Below are positions 36,652 to 45,774 of a DNA stretch of 64,000 nt, piece by piece. This stretch comes from Spirosoma aerolatum (lineage in GTDB: Bacteria; Bacteroidota; Bacteroidia; Cytophagales; Spirosomataceae), in assembly GCF_002056795.1 (NCBI RefSeq), contig NZ_CP020104.1, forward strand, positions 2,181,001-2,245,000, written 5' to 3'. Every line of letters begins with the position of its first letter. Position 1 is the stretch's first letter. The position numbers and the translations under genes were made by a program. The notes beneath the pieces are model-generated. The model was given only the letters and a program-made list of their open reading frames with translations. It was not told where the DNA came from and made no database searches.

Positions 36652-38787
36652 ATGAAAAAGTGTACCTTTTTCTGCCTGGTAACAGGCTTTTTCCTCTTAA
36701 AAACCGTATTGATCAGCGCACAATCGTTTACGCTGGAAGCCATTAAAAGTTATCCGTTTCCAAGTGGTCTGACCAGTTCGGCGCAGGGTTCCCGTATTGC
36801 GTGGGCATTCGACGAACAGGGTAAACGTAACGTATACGTAGCCGAAGGACCAGATTTTACACCCCGCAAGCTGACCAATTACAATGACGATGACGGGCAG
36901 GAAATTACCAGCCTATCGATTTCGGACGATGGCAAATGGGTCGTGTATGTGCGTGGGGGAGATCATGGTTCCAACTGGGATGATGAACTTCCGGTCAACA
37001 CGACGGCATCGCCCGTTGCGCCTAAAGTACAAATCTGGACGATTCCGTTTGCCGGTGGCGAGCCTAAAGCCATTGCCGAGGGAGATGAACCGATGCTCTC
37101 GCCCAAAAGCGACAAAATTGCGTTTGTGAAGGGCGGACAAATCTGGGTAGCACCCATCGATGGAGCAGGTACGGCAAAGGTGATGTTTAGTGCCAAAGGA
37201 ACCAACGGCTCCGCTGAATGGTCGCCCGATGGATCGAAACTGGCGTTTGTCTGCGACCGCAGAGACCACGCTTTCATTGGGGTGTTTACTGACGAAAAAA
37301 CACCGATAACCTGGATAGCGCCTTCATTCTCCAGAGACGATTCGCCCCGCTGGTCGCCGGATGGCAAGCGGTTGGTTTTTGTGCGTACATCCGGTACGGG
37401 TGGTGCTCCCGACTCTATTATGGCCCGCCGTCACCGTCCGTGGTCGATCTGGACGGCCGATGCGACTACCGGCCTGGCTTCGCAGCTTTGGCAGGCTCCT
37501 AAAACATTGGCCGGTTCGGTTCCTACCACGCATGGCGGTTATAACCTGCACTGGGCCGCTGGCGACCGGATCGTATTTCTGTCCTATCAGGATGGCTGGC
37601 CTCATCTGTATTCAGTACCATCAACCGGTGGAACACCGCTGCTGCTGACACCCGGAACGTTTATGGCTGAGCACATCACGCTGAGTCACGATGGCAAATG
37701 GCTTTTGTTCAGCGCCAATACGGGTCCTGATAAATTAGATATTGATCGTCGTCATGCGGTTCGCGTGCCTGTCGATAAGGCCGCTATGGACGTGCTGACA
37801 CCGGGTTCGGGTCTGGAGTGGATGCCTGTCGTTACGGGCGATGGCTCAACAGTAGCGATGTTCAGTGCGACCGCACAGCGGCCACCGCTTCCGGCCGTGA
37901 TGGCGTTTACAAAAGGAACACCTAAACTATTGGGACAGCATCTGATTCCGGGTACGTTTCCTCAGAATCAGTTAGTAACGCCCAAACAGGTCGTATACAA
38001 AGCACCGGATGGTATGACCGTGCATGGGCAACTGTTTGAGCCTGCGGGTGGTTCGGGTAAGAAACCCGCGATCATCTACGTACATGGTGGCCCTCCTCGT
38101 CAGATGCTGCTCGGCTGGAATTACTCCGATTATTACGCCAACTCCTACGCCATCAACCAGTATCTGGCCAGTCAGGGTTTTGTCGTGTTATCTGTAAACT
38201 ATCGACTAGGTATTGGCTATGGATACGAATTTCATCAGCCTGCCAATGGGGGTGCATTGGGGGCCTCAGAGTATCAGGATGTGAAAGCAGGGGCGCAATG
38301 GCTGGCCGAACAGCCACAGGTCGATGCCGCTCGCATTGGCATTTATGGCGGTTCGTACGGCGGCTACTTGACCGCACTGGCCCTCGCCCGCGACTCTAAG
38401 CTCTTTGTGGCTGGAGTCGACATTCACGGGGTTCACGACTGGAGTTCGCAACGGGGTGCTGGTGGGGGAGAAGCACCTAGCGCCATGCGGTTCGAAAAAA
38501 TCCCCGATCTCGAACCTGCCAGCAAACTGGTGTATCAATCATCGCCCATTTCATCGGTCAGTACCTGGACATCACCGGTACTTATTATTCACGGCGACGA
38601 CGACCGTAATGTTCGGGTCAGCCAAAGTACCGATCTGGTTCGTCGGCTCGAAAAGCAGGGTGTGTCGATGGAAACGCTCATCATTCCCGACGATACGCAC
38701 CATTGGATGAAGCATACCAATGCCCTCAAAATAGGCAACGCTACCGCCGACTATTTTAAACGGAAGCTTATGAAAGCCAGGCAGTAG
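36652..38787 (+). CDS. Secreted S9 prolyl-oligopeptidase/dipeptidyl-peptidase family enzyme
   Basis: 711 residues with an N-terminal signal (CTFFCLVTGFFLLKTVLISA). An N-terminal seven-bladed propeller is built of PD40-type repeats (SLSISDDGKWVVYV, PMLSPKSDKIAFVKGG, AEWSPDGSKLAFVCD, PRWSPDGKRLVFV). The C-terminal alpha/beta hydrolase has the nucleophile Ser in GIYGGSYGGYLTAL, Asp in IHGDDDRNV and His in PDDTHHWMKH. It removes short peptides from substrates gated by the propeller. The M14 gene follows after 28 bases, so both are likely one operon for extracellular peptide breakdown. Confidence 0.94.
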   Translation: MKKCTFFCLVTGFFLLKTVLISAQSFTLEAIKSYPFPSGLTSSAQGSRIAWAFDEQGKRNVYVAEGPDFTPRKLTNYNDDDGQEITSLSISDDGKWVVYVRGGDHGSNWDDELPVNTTASPVAPKVQIWTIPFAGGEPKAIAEGDEPMLSPKSDKIAFVKGGQIWVAPIDGAGTAKVMFSAKGTNGSAEWSPDGSKLAFVCDRRDHAFIGVFTDEKTPITWIAPSFSRDDSPRWSPDGKRLVFVRTSGTGGAPDSIMARRHRPWSIWTADATTGLASQLWQAPKTLAGSVPTTHGGYNLHWAAGDRIVFLSYQDGWPHLYSVPSTGGTPLLLTPGTFMAEHITLSHDGKWLLFSANTGPDKLDIDRRHAVRVPVDKAAMDVLTPGSGLEWMPVVTGDGSTVAMFSATAQRPPLPAVMAFTKGTPKLLGQHLIPGTFPQNQLVTPKQVVYKAPDGMTVHGQLFEPAGGSGKKPAIIYVHGGPPRQMLLGWNYSDYYANSYAINQYLASQGFVVLSVNYRLGIGYGYEFHQPANGGALGASEYQDVKAGAQWLAEQPQVDAARIGIYGGSYGGYLTALALARDSKLFVAGVDIHGVHDWSSQRGAGGGEAPSAMRFEKIPDLEPASKLVYQSSPISSVSTWTSPVLIIHGDDDRNVRVSQSTDLVRRLEKQGVSMETLIIPDDTHHWMKHTNALKIGNATADYFKRKLMKARQ

Positions 38788-38815
38788 TTTCAGTTCTTAA
38801 CCAATCAACAAACTC

Positions 38816-41692
38816 ATGCAATTTTTTACCAACCAACGAAGGGTGGCAGCTTTGTTGCTGACAGGCCTTACAATGGGTCAGGTAGCACTTCGGGCGCAGT
38901 CCGTCGATGAGACCTACAATCAGAAAATCAAAGAATATACGACGGATAAGCGGTTTCTGCCAGCATCCGTTCTGAATCTGCCCGACGATCCCAAGGTGCC
39001 CTCGCCCCTCAAGCATTTTGGACAGATTGTTGGCACGCCGGGTGTCATTCACCGGACTGCTGAGATTTATGGGTATTACCAGAAACTGACGCAGACATCG
39101 CCCAACATCAGTATGCAGCAGGTGAGTACGACCGAAGAAGGTCGTCCGGTTCAACTGGTGGCAATCGGGAGTGAGGATGCCATGAAACGGCTCGATCATT
39201 ACAAAAAACAACTCGCTCTGCTGGCCGATCCGCGTAAAGTAGGCAATCAGGACATCGAGAAGATACTGGGCGATACCAAACTGGTCTATTACCTCAACGG
39301 TGGATTGCACTCGCCCGAAATGGGGTCGCCGGAAATGCTGATGGAGTTAGCTTATCGGCTCATCACCAGCCAGACCCCCGAAATCAAAACCATTCGCGAT
39401 AACATCATTGTAATTATCAATCCCGTATCGGAACCTGACGGCTGGGATAGACAGGTCGACTGGTATTATCGCTACACCAAAGCCCGCAAGGACTATGACG
39501 ATGGTTTTCCGAAATCGCCACCGTACTGGGGTAAGTATGTGTATCACGACAACAACCGCGATGGGTTGCAGGTGTCGCAGGCCATTACGAAAGCCATGTT
39601 CAAAATCTATTACGACTGGCACCCAACCGTCAGTCTGGATTTACACGAATCGGTTCCCCTGCTTTACATTTCGACTGGAACGGGGCCTTATAACGAAACC
39701 ATCGACCCGATTACCATTGGCGAATGGCAGACGATGGCCAACCACGATATTACTTCCCTGGCAGCACAGGGCATTCCGGGCGTGTTTACCTGGGCGTTTT
39801 ACGATGGCTGGTATCCGGGCTATGCCCTCTGGATTTCCAACAACCACAATGCGGCCGGGCGGTTTTATGAAACCTTCGGAAATGCCGGAGCCAATACCTA
39901 TCTGCGCGATCTGGCCAATCAGAAATATGCTGGTGATGATGTTACCTCAAAAGAATGGTATCGGCCTGATCCGGCTACAGAAAAAGTATACTGGTCGTAC
40001 CGGAACGGTATCAACTACATGCAGGCGGGTGTGCTGGCGTCGTTGTCGTATGGCGCCACCAACAGTCGGATGCTGCTGAAGAATTTTTACCAGAAAGGGC
40101 TAAATAACATTCGGAAAGGCACCAAAGAAAAACCACGGGCCTTTGTCATCCCCAAAGATCAGCGTGATCCGGCTATGGCGGCTTATCTGGTCAATCAGCT
40201 TCGGGCGCAGGACATTGAAGTTCATAAAGCCGAATCCGGTAAAAATCAGGGCGATTATGTGGTGTTGCTCAATCAGCCATATCGGAATCTGGCGGTATCG
40301 CTGCTTACAAAACAGAATTACCCGAAGGAAGCCAAATTTCCTCCCTACGACGACATTGCCTGGACGCTGGGGTATTTGTATGGCGTTGACGTGAAAGCCG
40401 AAGACAGTGTGAAGTACGCTACAGGCGATCTGAAATTGATTAGCGAGAACGTGAACTATGGTGGCAAAATCGACGGTGAGGGTGTCAATTACGTGCTGAA
40501 TTACAAAGGCCAGAACAACCTGCTACCTGCGCTGATCTGGCTGAAAGGGCAGGGCAAACAGGCCAAAGCCGTCGTATTGGATGCCAAAACCACCCTGGAA
40601 GGCATTAAAGATACACTGGCGGCCGGTTCAGTGGTGTTCAAAGGGTTGACTGTCGATCAATCTAAAAAGCTGGTGAGCCAGTTTGGTCTTGATTTACAGG
40701 CCACAAAAACGAATCCAGAAACAATCGGAGTGTCGGTACGCCAACACGATGTTAGCCTGCCACGCGTGGCTATCTACCACAGTTGGTATAATACTCAGGA
40801 TGAAGGATGGTCGCGGTATACATTTGAGCAGCGTGGTATTCCCTACACGTCCATTAACAAAGACCACCTGAAAGCGGGGGATCTTCGGAAGAAATTCGAT
40901 GTGATTCTAATCCCTCGAATGCGCGGTTCGGCCACCAATTTCATTCATGAAATCGACTCGCGGTTTGGGCCATTACCTTTTACCAAAACGCCCGAATTCC
41001 CGTCGCATGGTTTTCCCGATGCAACAACGGACATTACCGGCGGACCTGGTTTTGACGGCGTCGATAACCTCAAAAAGTTTGTTGAGCAGGGTGGCGTACT
41101 GATTACACTGGATAATTCCTCAGCCATGATTGCTGAAACGGGTATCACCCGCGATCTGGACCAGGCCAGCGCGCCAACTCTATTCCATCCAGGCTCTATC
41201 GTAACGGTAAAAAACCGGAAACCCGACAGCCCAATCATGTACGGCTTTCCCGAAACCTTCCCGATTTTCCGGGGTATTGCTCCCTTACTGCAAACCAAAA
41301 AAGCCAATCGGGATATGATGGTGATGCAGTACGGAACCAAACCCCTCAAAGATGAAGAAGACTATAAGGGAGCTATCATGGGAATGCCCGATAAAAAACC
41401 TGTGAAAGAAACGGCTAAACCTGCGACCCCGAAAAAAGAAGAGCCGTATGTGCTCTCAGGTATGGTACGGAATGAGCAGACCATTATCGGGCATGGTGGT
41501 ATTTTCAACGTTCCGGTCGGCGCTGGCCGGGTTGTGGCGTTTACGTTCGATCCGTTGCACCGTTTCCTGAATCACCACGATGCACCACTGGTTTGGAACG
41601 TGCTCATCAACTGGAATCATCTGGGCACGTCCGCTAGTCCAACCGCAACGGCGGAGAAGACGAATTCGACCGGGAAAGTCAGTGGGCAATAG
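38816..41692 (+). CDS. Secreted M14 family zinc carboxypeptidase, large form
   Basis: 958 residues, signal peptide around residues 8-28 (VAALLLTGLTMGQVALRAQ). Zinc motif HSPE in LNGGLHSPEMGSPEML near residue 165; further conserved segments are NPVSEPDGWDRQ and SLDLHESVPLLYISTG. The domain is longer than classical carboxypeptidases, and the C-terminal 350 residues include a glutamine-amidotransferase-like fold (FDVILIPRMRGSATNF, GPGFDGVDNLKKFVEQGG), as in many Bacteroidetes M14 proteins. Probably periplasmic, acting with the S9 peptidase just upstream. A long palindrome follows its stop. Confidence 0.93.
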   Translation: MQFFTNQRRVAALLLTGLTMGQVALRAQSVDETYNQKIKEYTTDKRFLPASVLNLPDDPKVPSPLKHFGQIVGTPGVIHRTAEIYGYYQKLTQTSPNISMQQVSTTEEGRPVQLVAIGSEDAMKRLDHYKKQLALLADPRKVGNQDIEKILGDTKLVYYLNGGLHSPEMGSPEMLMELAYRLITSQTPEIKTIRDNIIVIINPVSEPDGWDRQVDWYYRYTKARKDYDDGFPKSPPYWGKYVYHDNNRDGLQVSQAITKAMFKIYYDWHPTVSLDLHESVPLLYISTGTGPYNETIDPITIGEWQTMANHDITSLAAQGIPGVFTWAFYDGWYPGYALWISNNHNAAGRFYETFGNAGANTYLRDLANQKYAGDDVTSKEWYRPDPATEKVYWSYRNGINYMQAGVLASLSYGATNSRMLLKNFYQKGLNNIRKGTKEKPRAFVIPKDQRDPAMAAYLVNQLRAQDIEVHKAESGKNQGDYVVLLNQPYRNLAVSLLTKQNYPKEAKFPPYDDIAWTLGYLYGVDVKAEDSVKYATGDLKLISENVNYGGKIDGEGVNYVLNYKGQNNLLPALIWLKGQGKQAKAVVLDAKTTLEGIKDTLAAGSVVFKGLTVDQSKKLVSQFGLDLQATKTNPETIGVSVRQHDVSLPRVAIYHSWYNTQDEGWSRYTFEQRGIPYTSINKDHLKAGDLRKKFDVILIPRMRGSATNFIHEIDSRFGPLPFTKTPEFPSHGFPDATTDITGGPGFDGVDNLKKFVEQGGVLITLDNSSAMIAETGITRDLDQASAPTLFHPGSIVTVKNRKPDSPIMYGFPETFPIFRGIAPLLQTKKANRDMMVMQYGTKPLKDEEDYKGAIMGMPDKKPVKETAKPATPKKEEPYVLSGMVRNEQTIIGHGGIFNVPVGAGRVVAFTFDPLHRFLNHHDAPLVWNVLINWNHLGTSASPTATAEKTNSTGKVSGQ

Positions 41693-41705
41693 AATAGATA
41701 GGATG

Positions 41706-41772
41706 TAGAACGCGGCCTTTTAGGGCGATTATGATCCGTGTAAATCATATCGCCCTAAAAGGCCGCGTTCTA
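41706..41772. repeat. 24+5-bp palindrome between convergent genes
   Basis: Arms 41706-41729 and 41749-41772 are perfectly complementary. After a one-base bulge the stem continues for 5 bp (41731-41735 / 41744-41748), leaving an 8-base loop. The right arm ends in the TAG of the PhnB-like gene on the minus strand. The loop region (ATCCGTGTAAATCAT) and the outer TAGAACGC word are shared with the palindrome at 45773-45833, so both belong to one family. Confidence 0.88.
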
Positions 41773-42177
41773 TCTATTACAATTCAATACCCAACTCAGA
41801 CCAAATTTATCGGTAAGGGATCCGAATAGAGCGCCCCAGAACATATCAGAAAGCGGGTCTCTGATCTGTCCGCCTTCGGCAAGTTTGCTGAAAAACTGAT
41901 GGATATCTTTTTCACTACGGCAATTGATCGATAAGGTAACTGAATTCCCAACGATCAGGCCCGAGCCCATCATATCCGACCCCATTAATAGCAGGTTACC
42001 GTCTTTGGTTAAACCGGCATGTAAAATCCTTTCTTTGATTTCGTCAGGCATTTGGTCACCTATGGGCGATTCGCCAATCGTTTGCAGATTCAGTTCGCCC
42101 CCTAAGCACTCCCTATAAAACGTCATGGCTTCGCGGCAGTTGCCGTTGAAGTTCAGATAAGGATTGATTTGTGTCAT
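41770..42177 (-). CDS. PhnB-like VOC family protein
   Basis: 135 residues. The N-terminus MTQINPYLNFNGNCREAMTF followed by YRECLGGEL is the PhnB/3-demethylubiquinone-methyltransferase-like glyoxalase fold. Other conserved segments are HAGLTKDGNLLLMGSD and the C-terminal WGALFGSLTDKFGLSWVL. The family is small, cytosolic and mostly of unknown substrate. Stop codon lies in a palindrome arm. A possible partner of the DHFR-like gene upstream on the same strand (96-base gap). Confidence 0.88.
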   Translation of the reverse strand: MTQINPYLNFNGNCREAMTFYRECLGGELNLQTIGESPIGDQMPDEIKERILHAGLTKDGNLLLMGSDMMGSGLIVGNSVTLSINCRSEKDIHQFFSKLAEGGQIRDPLSDMFWGALFGSLTDKFGLSWVLNCNR

Positions 42178-42273
42178 CGTATGTTGTTATTCGGTTTTGA
42201 GAATTGCAACGCTTCTGTCGATTACTCATAACCGACAGCACGTCAGTGATCGATCCCACAATAATCTCTGTGT

Positions 42274-42873
42274 TTACTGTACCTCAGTGTCTAAAGCTGG
42301 TCGGTCTACCTCATAATAAAGTCCAACAACGCCCGAACTGAACGCTCTGGATTTGGTTAGTTTTAGCTTGATCCGATCCTGGATTTGCGCAAATAGGGGC
42401 TTACCCGCGCCCAGCAAAATCGGCTCCAGTTTAATTCGGTATTCGTCAATCAGGTTTTGCTCGGCCAGGGCCGCGACCAGAGTAGCACCGCCAAATACGA
42501 TGATGTCGCCACCGGGTTTCTGCTTCAATTGGGCAACTTCTTCGGCAAGGTCGTGCTGGGCCAAATGGGAGTTTGTCCACTCAACCGTTTGAAGCGTTTT
42601 GGAGAATACAATCTTAGGCGTATTGATCATCCAGTAAGCGAAGTCGACCAGTTCGGGCGGGGTGTTGGGCATAGTAGGAACGGTAGGCCAGAAGCTGGCG
42701 AAACCTTCGTACAGCACCCGGCCAACAAGCATTGTATCGACCGTTTTCTGGAAGTCGGACGCCATAAATTCGCCCATCTCGTGGTCGTCCAGCGTCATCC
42801 AGTCCTGTTCATTGTTTCGGCCGCATACAAAGCCATCGAGCGATACATGCATGAATAAAATTAACTTCCTCAT
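42274..42873 (-). CDS. Dihydrofolate reductase family protein (RibD C-terminal-like)
   Basis: 199 residues. MRKLILFMHVSLDGFVCG is the standard first strand of the family; DTMLVGRVLYEGFASFWP and GGDIIVFGGATLVAALAEQN are the NADPH-binding segments, and LLGAGKPLFAQIQ follows. These DHFR-like proteins are NADPH-dependent reductases of unknown substrate, not the essential folate enzyme. A match to the Bacteroidetes -7 box lies 30 bases upstream, in a gap shared with the divergent GlxA-type gene. Confidence 0.9.
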   Translation of the reverse strand: MRKLILFMHVSLDGFVCGRNNEQDWMTLDDHEMGEFMASDFQKTVDTMLVGRVLYEGFASFWPTVPTMPNTPPELVDFAYWMINTPKIVFSKTLQTVEWTNSHLAQHDLAEEVAQLKQKPGGDIIVFGGATLVAALAEQNLIDEYRIKLEPILLGAGKPLFAQIQDRIKLKLTKSRAFSSGVVGLYYEVDRPALDTEVQ

Positions 42874-42902
42874 TTTGATAGAATTAGTTGTTGTTTACAG
42901 GG

Positions 42903-42910
42903 CAAAGATA
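42903..42910 (-). promoter_or_regulatory. Candidate -7 element for the DHFR-like gene
   Basis: On the minus strand the octamer TATCTTTG matches TAnnTTTG exactly, 30 bases before the ATG. No TTG -33 box is found at the usual distance, so support is partial. Confidence 0.35.
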
Positions 42911-42970
42911 GGGTGCTTATAATGGTTTTTTATGGGGAAAATGCGGCAAAAAAAGGGTTGATTACGCCAA

Positions 42971-42988
42971 TAAATTTGCCTATTTTTG
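42971..42988 (+). promoter_or_regulatory. Tandem candidate -7 elements for the GlxA-type regulator
   Basis: TAAATTTG (42971-42978) and TATTTTTG (42981-42988) both match TAnnTTTG. The second has a TTG 20 bases upstream (42958-42960). Both are very near the ATG at 42993, which implies a short leader or a nearly leaderless message. Confidence 0.35.
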
Positions 42989-42992
42989 ACTC

Positions 42993-43976
42993 ATGAAACA
43001 CATCTCCATACTCGTTCCACAGGGGGCTATTTTAGGTAGTCTTGAAGGGTCGCGTCAGCTGCTTACACAGGTTAATCAATTTGCCAAAGCGAAAGGGGCT
43101 AAGCCGTTGTTTCAGGTCCAATTAGTTGGATTGTCGCACGAAATTAAATTGAGTGGTGGCTCGTTCACCGCCCATGCGGATCGGCTGATTGATGAGGTAA
43201 AAAAAACAGATTTAATTATTATTCCGGCGCTGGATGGAGATATACAAAAAGCCATTGAAACAAATCGTGATTTTATACCCTGGATTATCAAACAATACCA
43301 GCGTGGTGCCGAAGTTGCCAGCCTTTGTTTAGGGGCTTTTTTACTGGCCTCTACGGGCTTATTAAAGGGTCGGCAATGTGCAACCCACTGGCTGGCTACC
43401 AACGAATTCAGACAGTTATTTCCCGACGTAAATCTGGTCACGGAGCGTATTATTACCGACGAGCAGGGCATTTACTCAAGCGGTGGTGCATTTTCGTACC
43501 TGAACCTGATTCTTTACCTAATCGAGAAATATGTAGGGCGTGAGGTGGCCGTTCTGTCGGCAAAAGTGTTTGCGATTGAGATAGAGCGAGATAGTCAATC
43601 GCCTTTCACCATTTTTCAGGGACAGAAAGCCCACGAAGACGAATCTGTAAAAAAAGCGCAGGAATATATTGAGACAAATTTTCAGGAAAAGATAACAATC
43701 GATCAACTAGCTGATTTAGTATCCGTTAGCCGCAGAAGTTTGGAACGTCGATTCAAAAAAGCGACCTGCAATACCGTAATTGAATATATACAACGTGTAA
43801 AAATTGAAGCCGCTAAAAAACACTTCGAAACGAATCGAAAAAATGTAGCGGAAGTGATGTTTGATGTAGGTTATACCGATACCAAATCGTTTCGAACAAC
43901 GTTCAAAAAAATTACGGGTTTATCGCCCCTCGATTACCGGAATAAATACAACAAAGAAGCCTTGTCTTTAAACTAA
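42993..43976 (+). CDS. GlxA-type AraC regulator with DJ-1/PfpI domain
   Basis: 327 residues. Residues 1-190 form a DJ-1/PfpI-like domain with the nucleophile-elbow segment VASLCLGAFLLASTGLL and ATHWLATNEF. Residues 220-320 are an AraC double HTH: ITIDQLADLVSVSRRSLERR, then VAEVMFDVGYTDTKSFRTTF and the family motif LSPLDYR. Cytosolic transcription activator. It faces away from the DHFR-like gene with divergent candidate promoters between them, so that gene is a possible target (inference). Confidence 0.92.
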   Translation: MKHISILVPQGAILGSLEGSRQLLTQVNQFAKAKGAKPLFQVQLVGLSHEIKLSGGSFTAHADRLIDEVKKTDLIIIPALDGDIQKAIETNRDFIPWIIKQYQRGAEVASLCLGAFLLASTGLLKGRQCATHWLATNEFRQLFPDVNLVTERIITDEQGIYSSGGAFSYLNLILYLIEKYVGREVAVLSAKVFAIEIERDSQSPFTIFQGQKAHEDESVKKAQEYIETNFQEKITIDQLADLVSVSRRSLERRFKKATCNTVIEYIQRVKIEAAKKHFETNRKNVAEVMFDVGYTDTKSFRTTFKKITGLSPLDYRNKYNKEALSLN

Positions 43977-44068
43977 GTAGTACAGTGATATGAAGCTGTC
44001 GGAATGACAAAAATGCCGTAATTGAACTTTAGAAAGACGAATCTAAAAAACGTTCATGGCTTAGGGGG

Positions 44069-44998
44069 TTACCGCTTAAATTGCTCCAGAATATACTCGT
44101 AAAATTTGTCCGTTTTTACCTCTGTAGCCAGCGTCAAGGTATATCCATTATCGTCGACGTAGGTTTGCCCAGCGTTGGGTGGACGGGTGCTTACATTGGC
44201 TTTGACGGTTTCGGTGGTGAAATAGTCAGGAATGGCCAGGTAGCTCGTTGCCAGAATATCCCACATAAAATACGTGTAATGATAGCTCGGAATCGTATCC
44301 AGGGTTAGCGCCCACAATTGCCCAGTCAGGTTTGAAAGTTTATAATCAATCTGCGTCGCTAATCGGGACAGAAACTGCTTGGTTACGGGTACATGATTCG
44401 TCACATCAAGCGGTATTAGGGTAAGAGGCAACTCATAGGAAACCAGTTTTTGCGAACTGATGGGGTCCCAGAACACATTCCATTCCGCACTGCCGTCGTG
44501 CTGAAACGTCTGGACATTACCCGAAGTCCGAAACGCACCCGCCATCCAGAAAATCGAGCCGATTTTTGCTTTTAAGGCCGGTTCTTTTTCGAGCGCCAGA
44601 ACCAGATTCGAGCAAGGTCCGGTCATCAGAATGGATACGGGGCTGCTGGCCGATGCCAGTTTGTCGATGATCAGCTCGGGTGCACTCAGGTAGCCATACG
44701 GATCGGGCGATTTAGGCAGGTTGATCAGCATCGGCAGGGCATTTATAATCTCTGGCCGGGCCCGCCATTCGTTCGGAAACGCATTGATGCCATAGTAGTC
44801 GCCCCGGCCAAGGGGAACCGACTCTTTTCCCATAATCTGAAGTAACTTATAGGCCGATTCGAGGGCGGGTTCAATAAAACAGTCGGCAGGGGTTACTGTA
44901 ACGCCAATCAGCTCGATATCAGGCATGGTCAGCACCAGCAACTGCGATAATAAATCATCGATGGCTCCGTCGTGGTCCATCAAAAGAGGGGTAGGCAT
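44069..44998 (-). CDS. Inosine/uridine-preferring nucleoside hydrolase family protein
   Basis: 309 residues. The N-terminal calcium/ribose motif reads MDHDGAIDDLLSQLL (DxDxxxDD preserved). Further family segments are VPLGRGDYYGINAFP, ILMTGPCSNLVLALEKEP, AEWNVFWDPISSQKLV and IPLDVTNHVPV. It splits the N-glycosidic bond of ribonucleosides. No signal peptide. Its ATG overlaps the stop of the upstream B1 metallo-beta-lactamase gene by one base (TAATG), so translation is coupled. With the NUP-family gene two positions upstream, the group suggests nucleoside use. Confidence 0.9.
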   Translation of the reverse strand: MPTPLLMDHDGAIDDLLSQLLVLTMPDIELIGVTVTPADCFIEPALESAYKLLQIMGKESVPLGRGDYYGINAFPNEWRARPEIINALPMLINLPKSPDPYGYLSAPELIIDKLASASSPVSILMTGPCSNLVLALEKEPALKAKIGSIFWMAGAFRTSGNVQTFQHDGSAEWNVFWDPISSQKLVSYELPLTLIPLDVTNHVPVTKQFLSRLATQIDYKLSNLTGQLWALTLDTIPSYHYTYFMWDILATSYLAIPDYFTTETVKANVSTRPPNAGQTYVDDNGYTLTLATEVKTDKFYEYILEQFKR

Positions 44999-45774
44999 TA
45001 CTTTTTATTGGCTACGTGCTTGGCGAGCAGATTTAGTGTATGTTCCAGGGCTTTGGTATCGCTCCATTCGTCGTGTCCAGGGATAACGATGCGGGCTTTG
45101 CCAAATTTTGTCTTCACATTCCGAATGGAGTTGCCCCACTCGGCCAGATTGGCATCACCAAGATAGCCCATGCCAAAGGCACCGACACTTTTTACTAAAC
45201 AGCCGCCATGCAGAATCCGCTGATTGGGCAAATAAACCACAATGTTGTCGCTCGTATGGCCTTCACCCGGAAAGTAGCAGCGAATCGGTTCTCCACCAAT
45301 GGTGAAAGTAGTGTCGGATGGTAAAATGCCTTCGGGCGATGGATACCCTTCTTTAATCGAATTTTTGGCTGTCAGTGGCGTACTGACAACCCGCACGCCC
45401 GCTCGCTGAAGGGCACCCGTACCGCCCACGCGATCACCGTGTGCGTGTGTAGCAATGCACAGCCGGACAGGTTGGTGTAAGTTATCCTTTACCCACTGAA
45501 GGATTTGCTGGGTGTTATCGGCGATCGAATCCGTGTCCCAACCCGTATCGACAAGTACAACCCCATCCTTCGTGTTAATGATCAGGCCATTGGAGGGTAC
45601 GGGTTCGTTTTGATAAAGGCCGTAGGTGATATGGACATACACCTTATCGTTAAGGGGTACAACCTTCAGTTTAGGCTTCTGTACCGATTGTGCGAGGGAA
45701 GAACAGGGGAGTAGGGCTACTAAAAGCAGAAAAAGAACAGGCATTGGAAAACGGGCTGGGGTTGTTTCATGCAT
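44998..45774 (-). CDS. Subclass B1 metallo-beta-lactamase family protein
   Basis: 258 residues from ATG 45774 (ATG 45744 also possible); signal peptide MPVLFLLLVALLPCSSLAQ. The upstream ATG at 45807 lies in palindrome sequence and is rejected. All B1 zinc ligands are visible: HAHGD in IATHAHGDRVGGTGAL (three ligands of the Zn1/Zn2 sites), His in FPGEGHTSDNIVVYLP, Cys in ILHGGCLVKS and His in IVIPGHDEWSD. VLVDTGWDTDS is also typical. So it looks like a genuine periplasmic B1 enzyme able to bind two zincs; activity against carbapenems cannot be read from the sequence. It sits in an operon-like run with NUP and nucleoside hydrolase. Confidence 0.88.
   Translation of the reverse strand: MHETTPARFPMPVLFLLLVALLPCSSLAQSVQKPKLKVVPLNDKVYVHITYGLYQNEPVPSNGLIINTKDGVVLVDTGWDTDSIADNTQQILQWVKDNLHQPVRLCIATHAHGDRVGGTGALQRAGVRVVSTPLTAKNSIKEGYPSPEGILPSDTTFTIGGEPIRCYFPGEGHTSDNIVVYLPNQRILHGGCLVKSVGAFGMGYLGDANLAEWGNSIRNVKTKFGKARIVIPGHDEWSDTKALEHTLNLLAKHVANKK

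Noticed and set aside
36913..37367. Antisense frames opposite the S9 peptidase propeller
   Set aside because: Overlap a well-supported gene, have no motifs, and do not continue beyond it.
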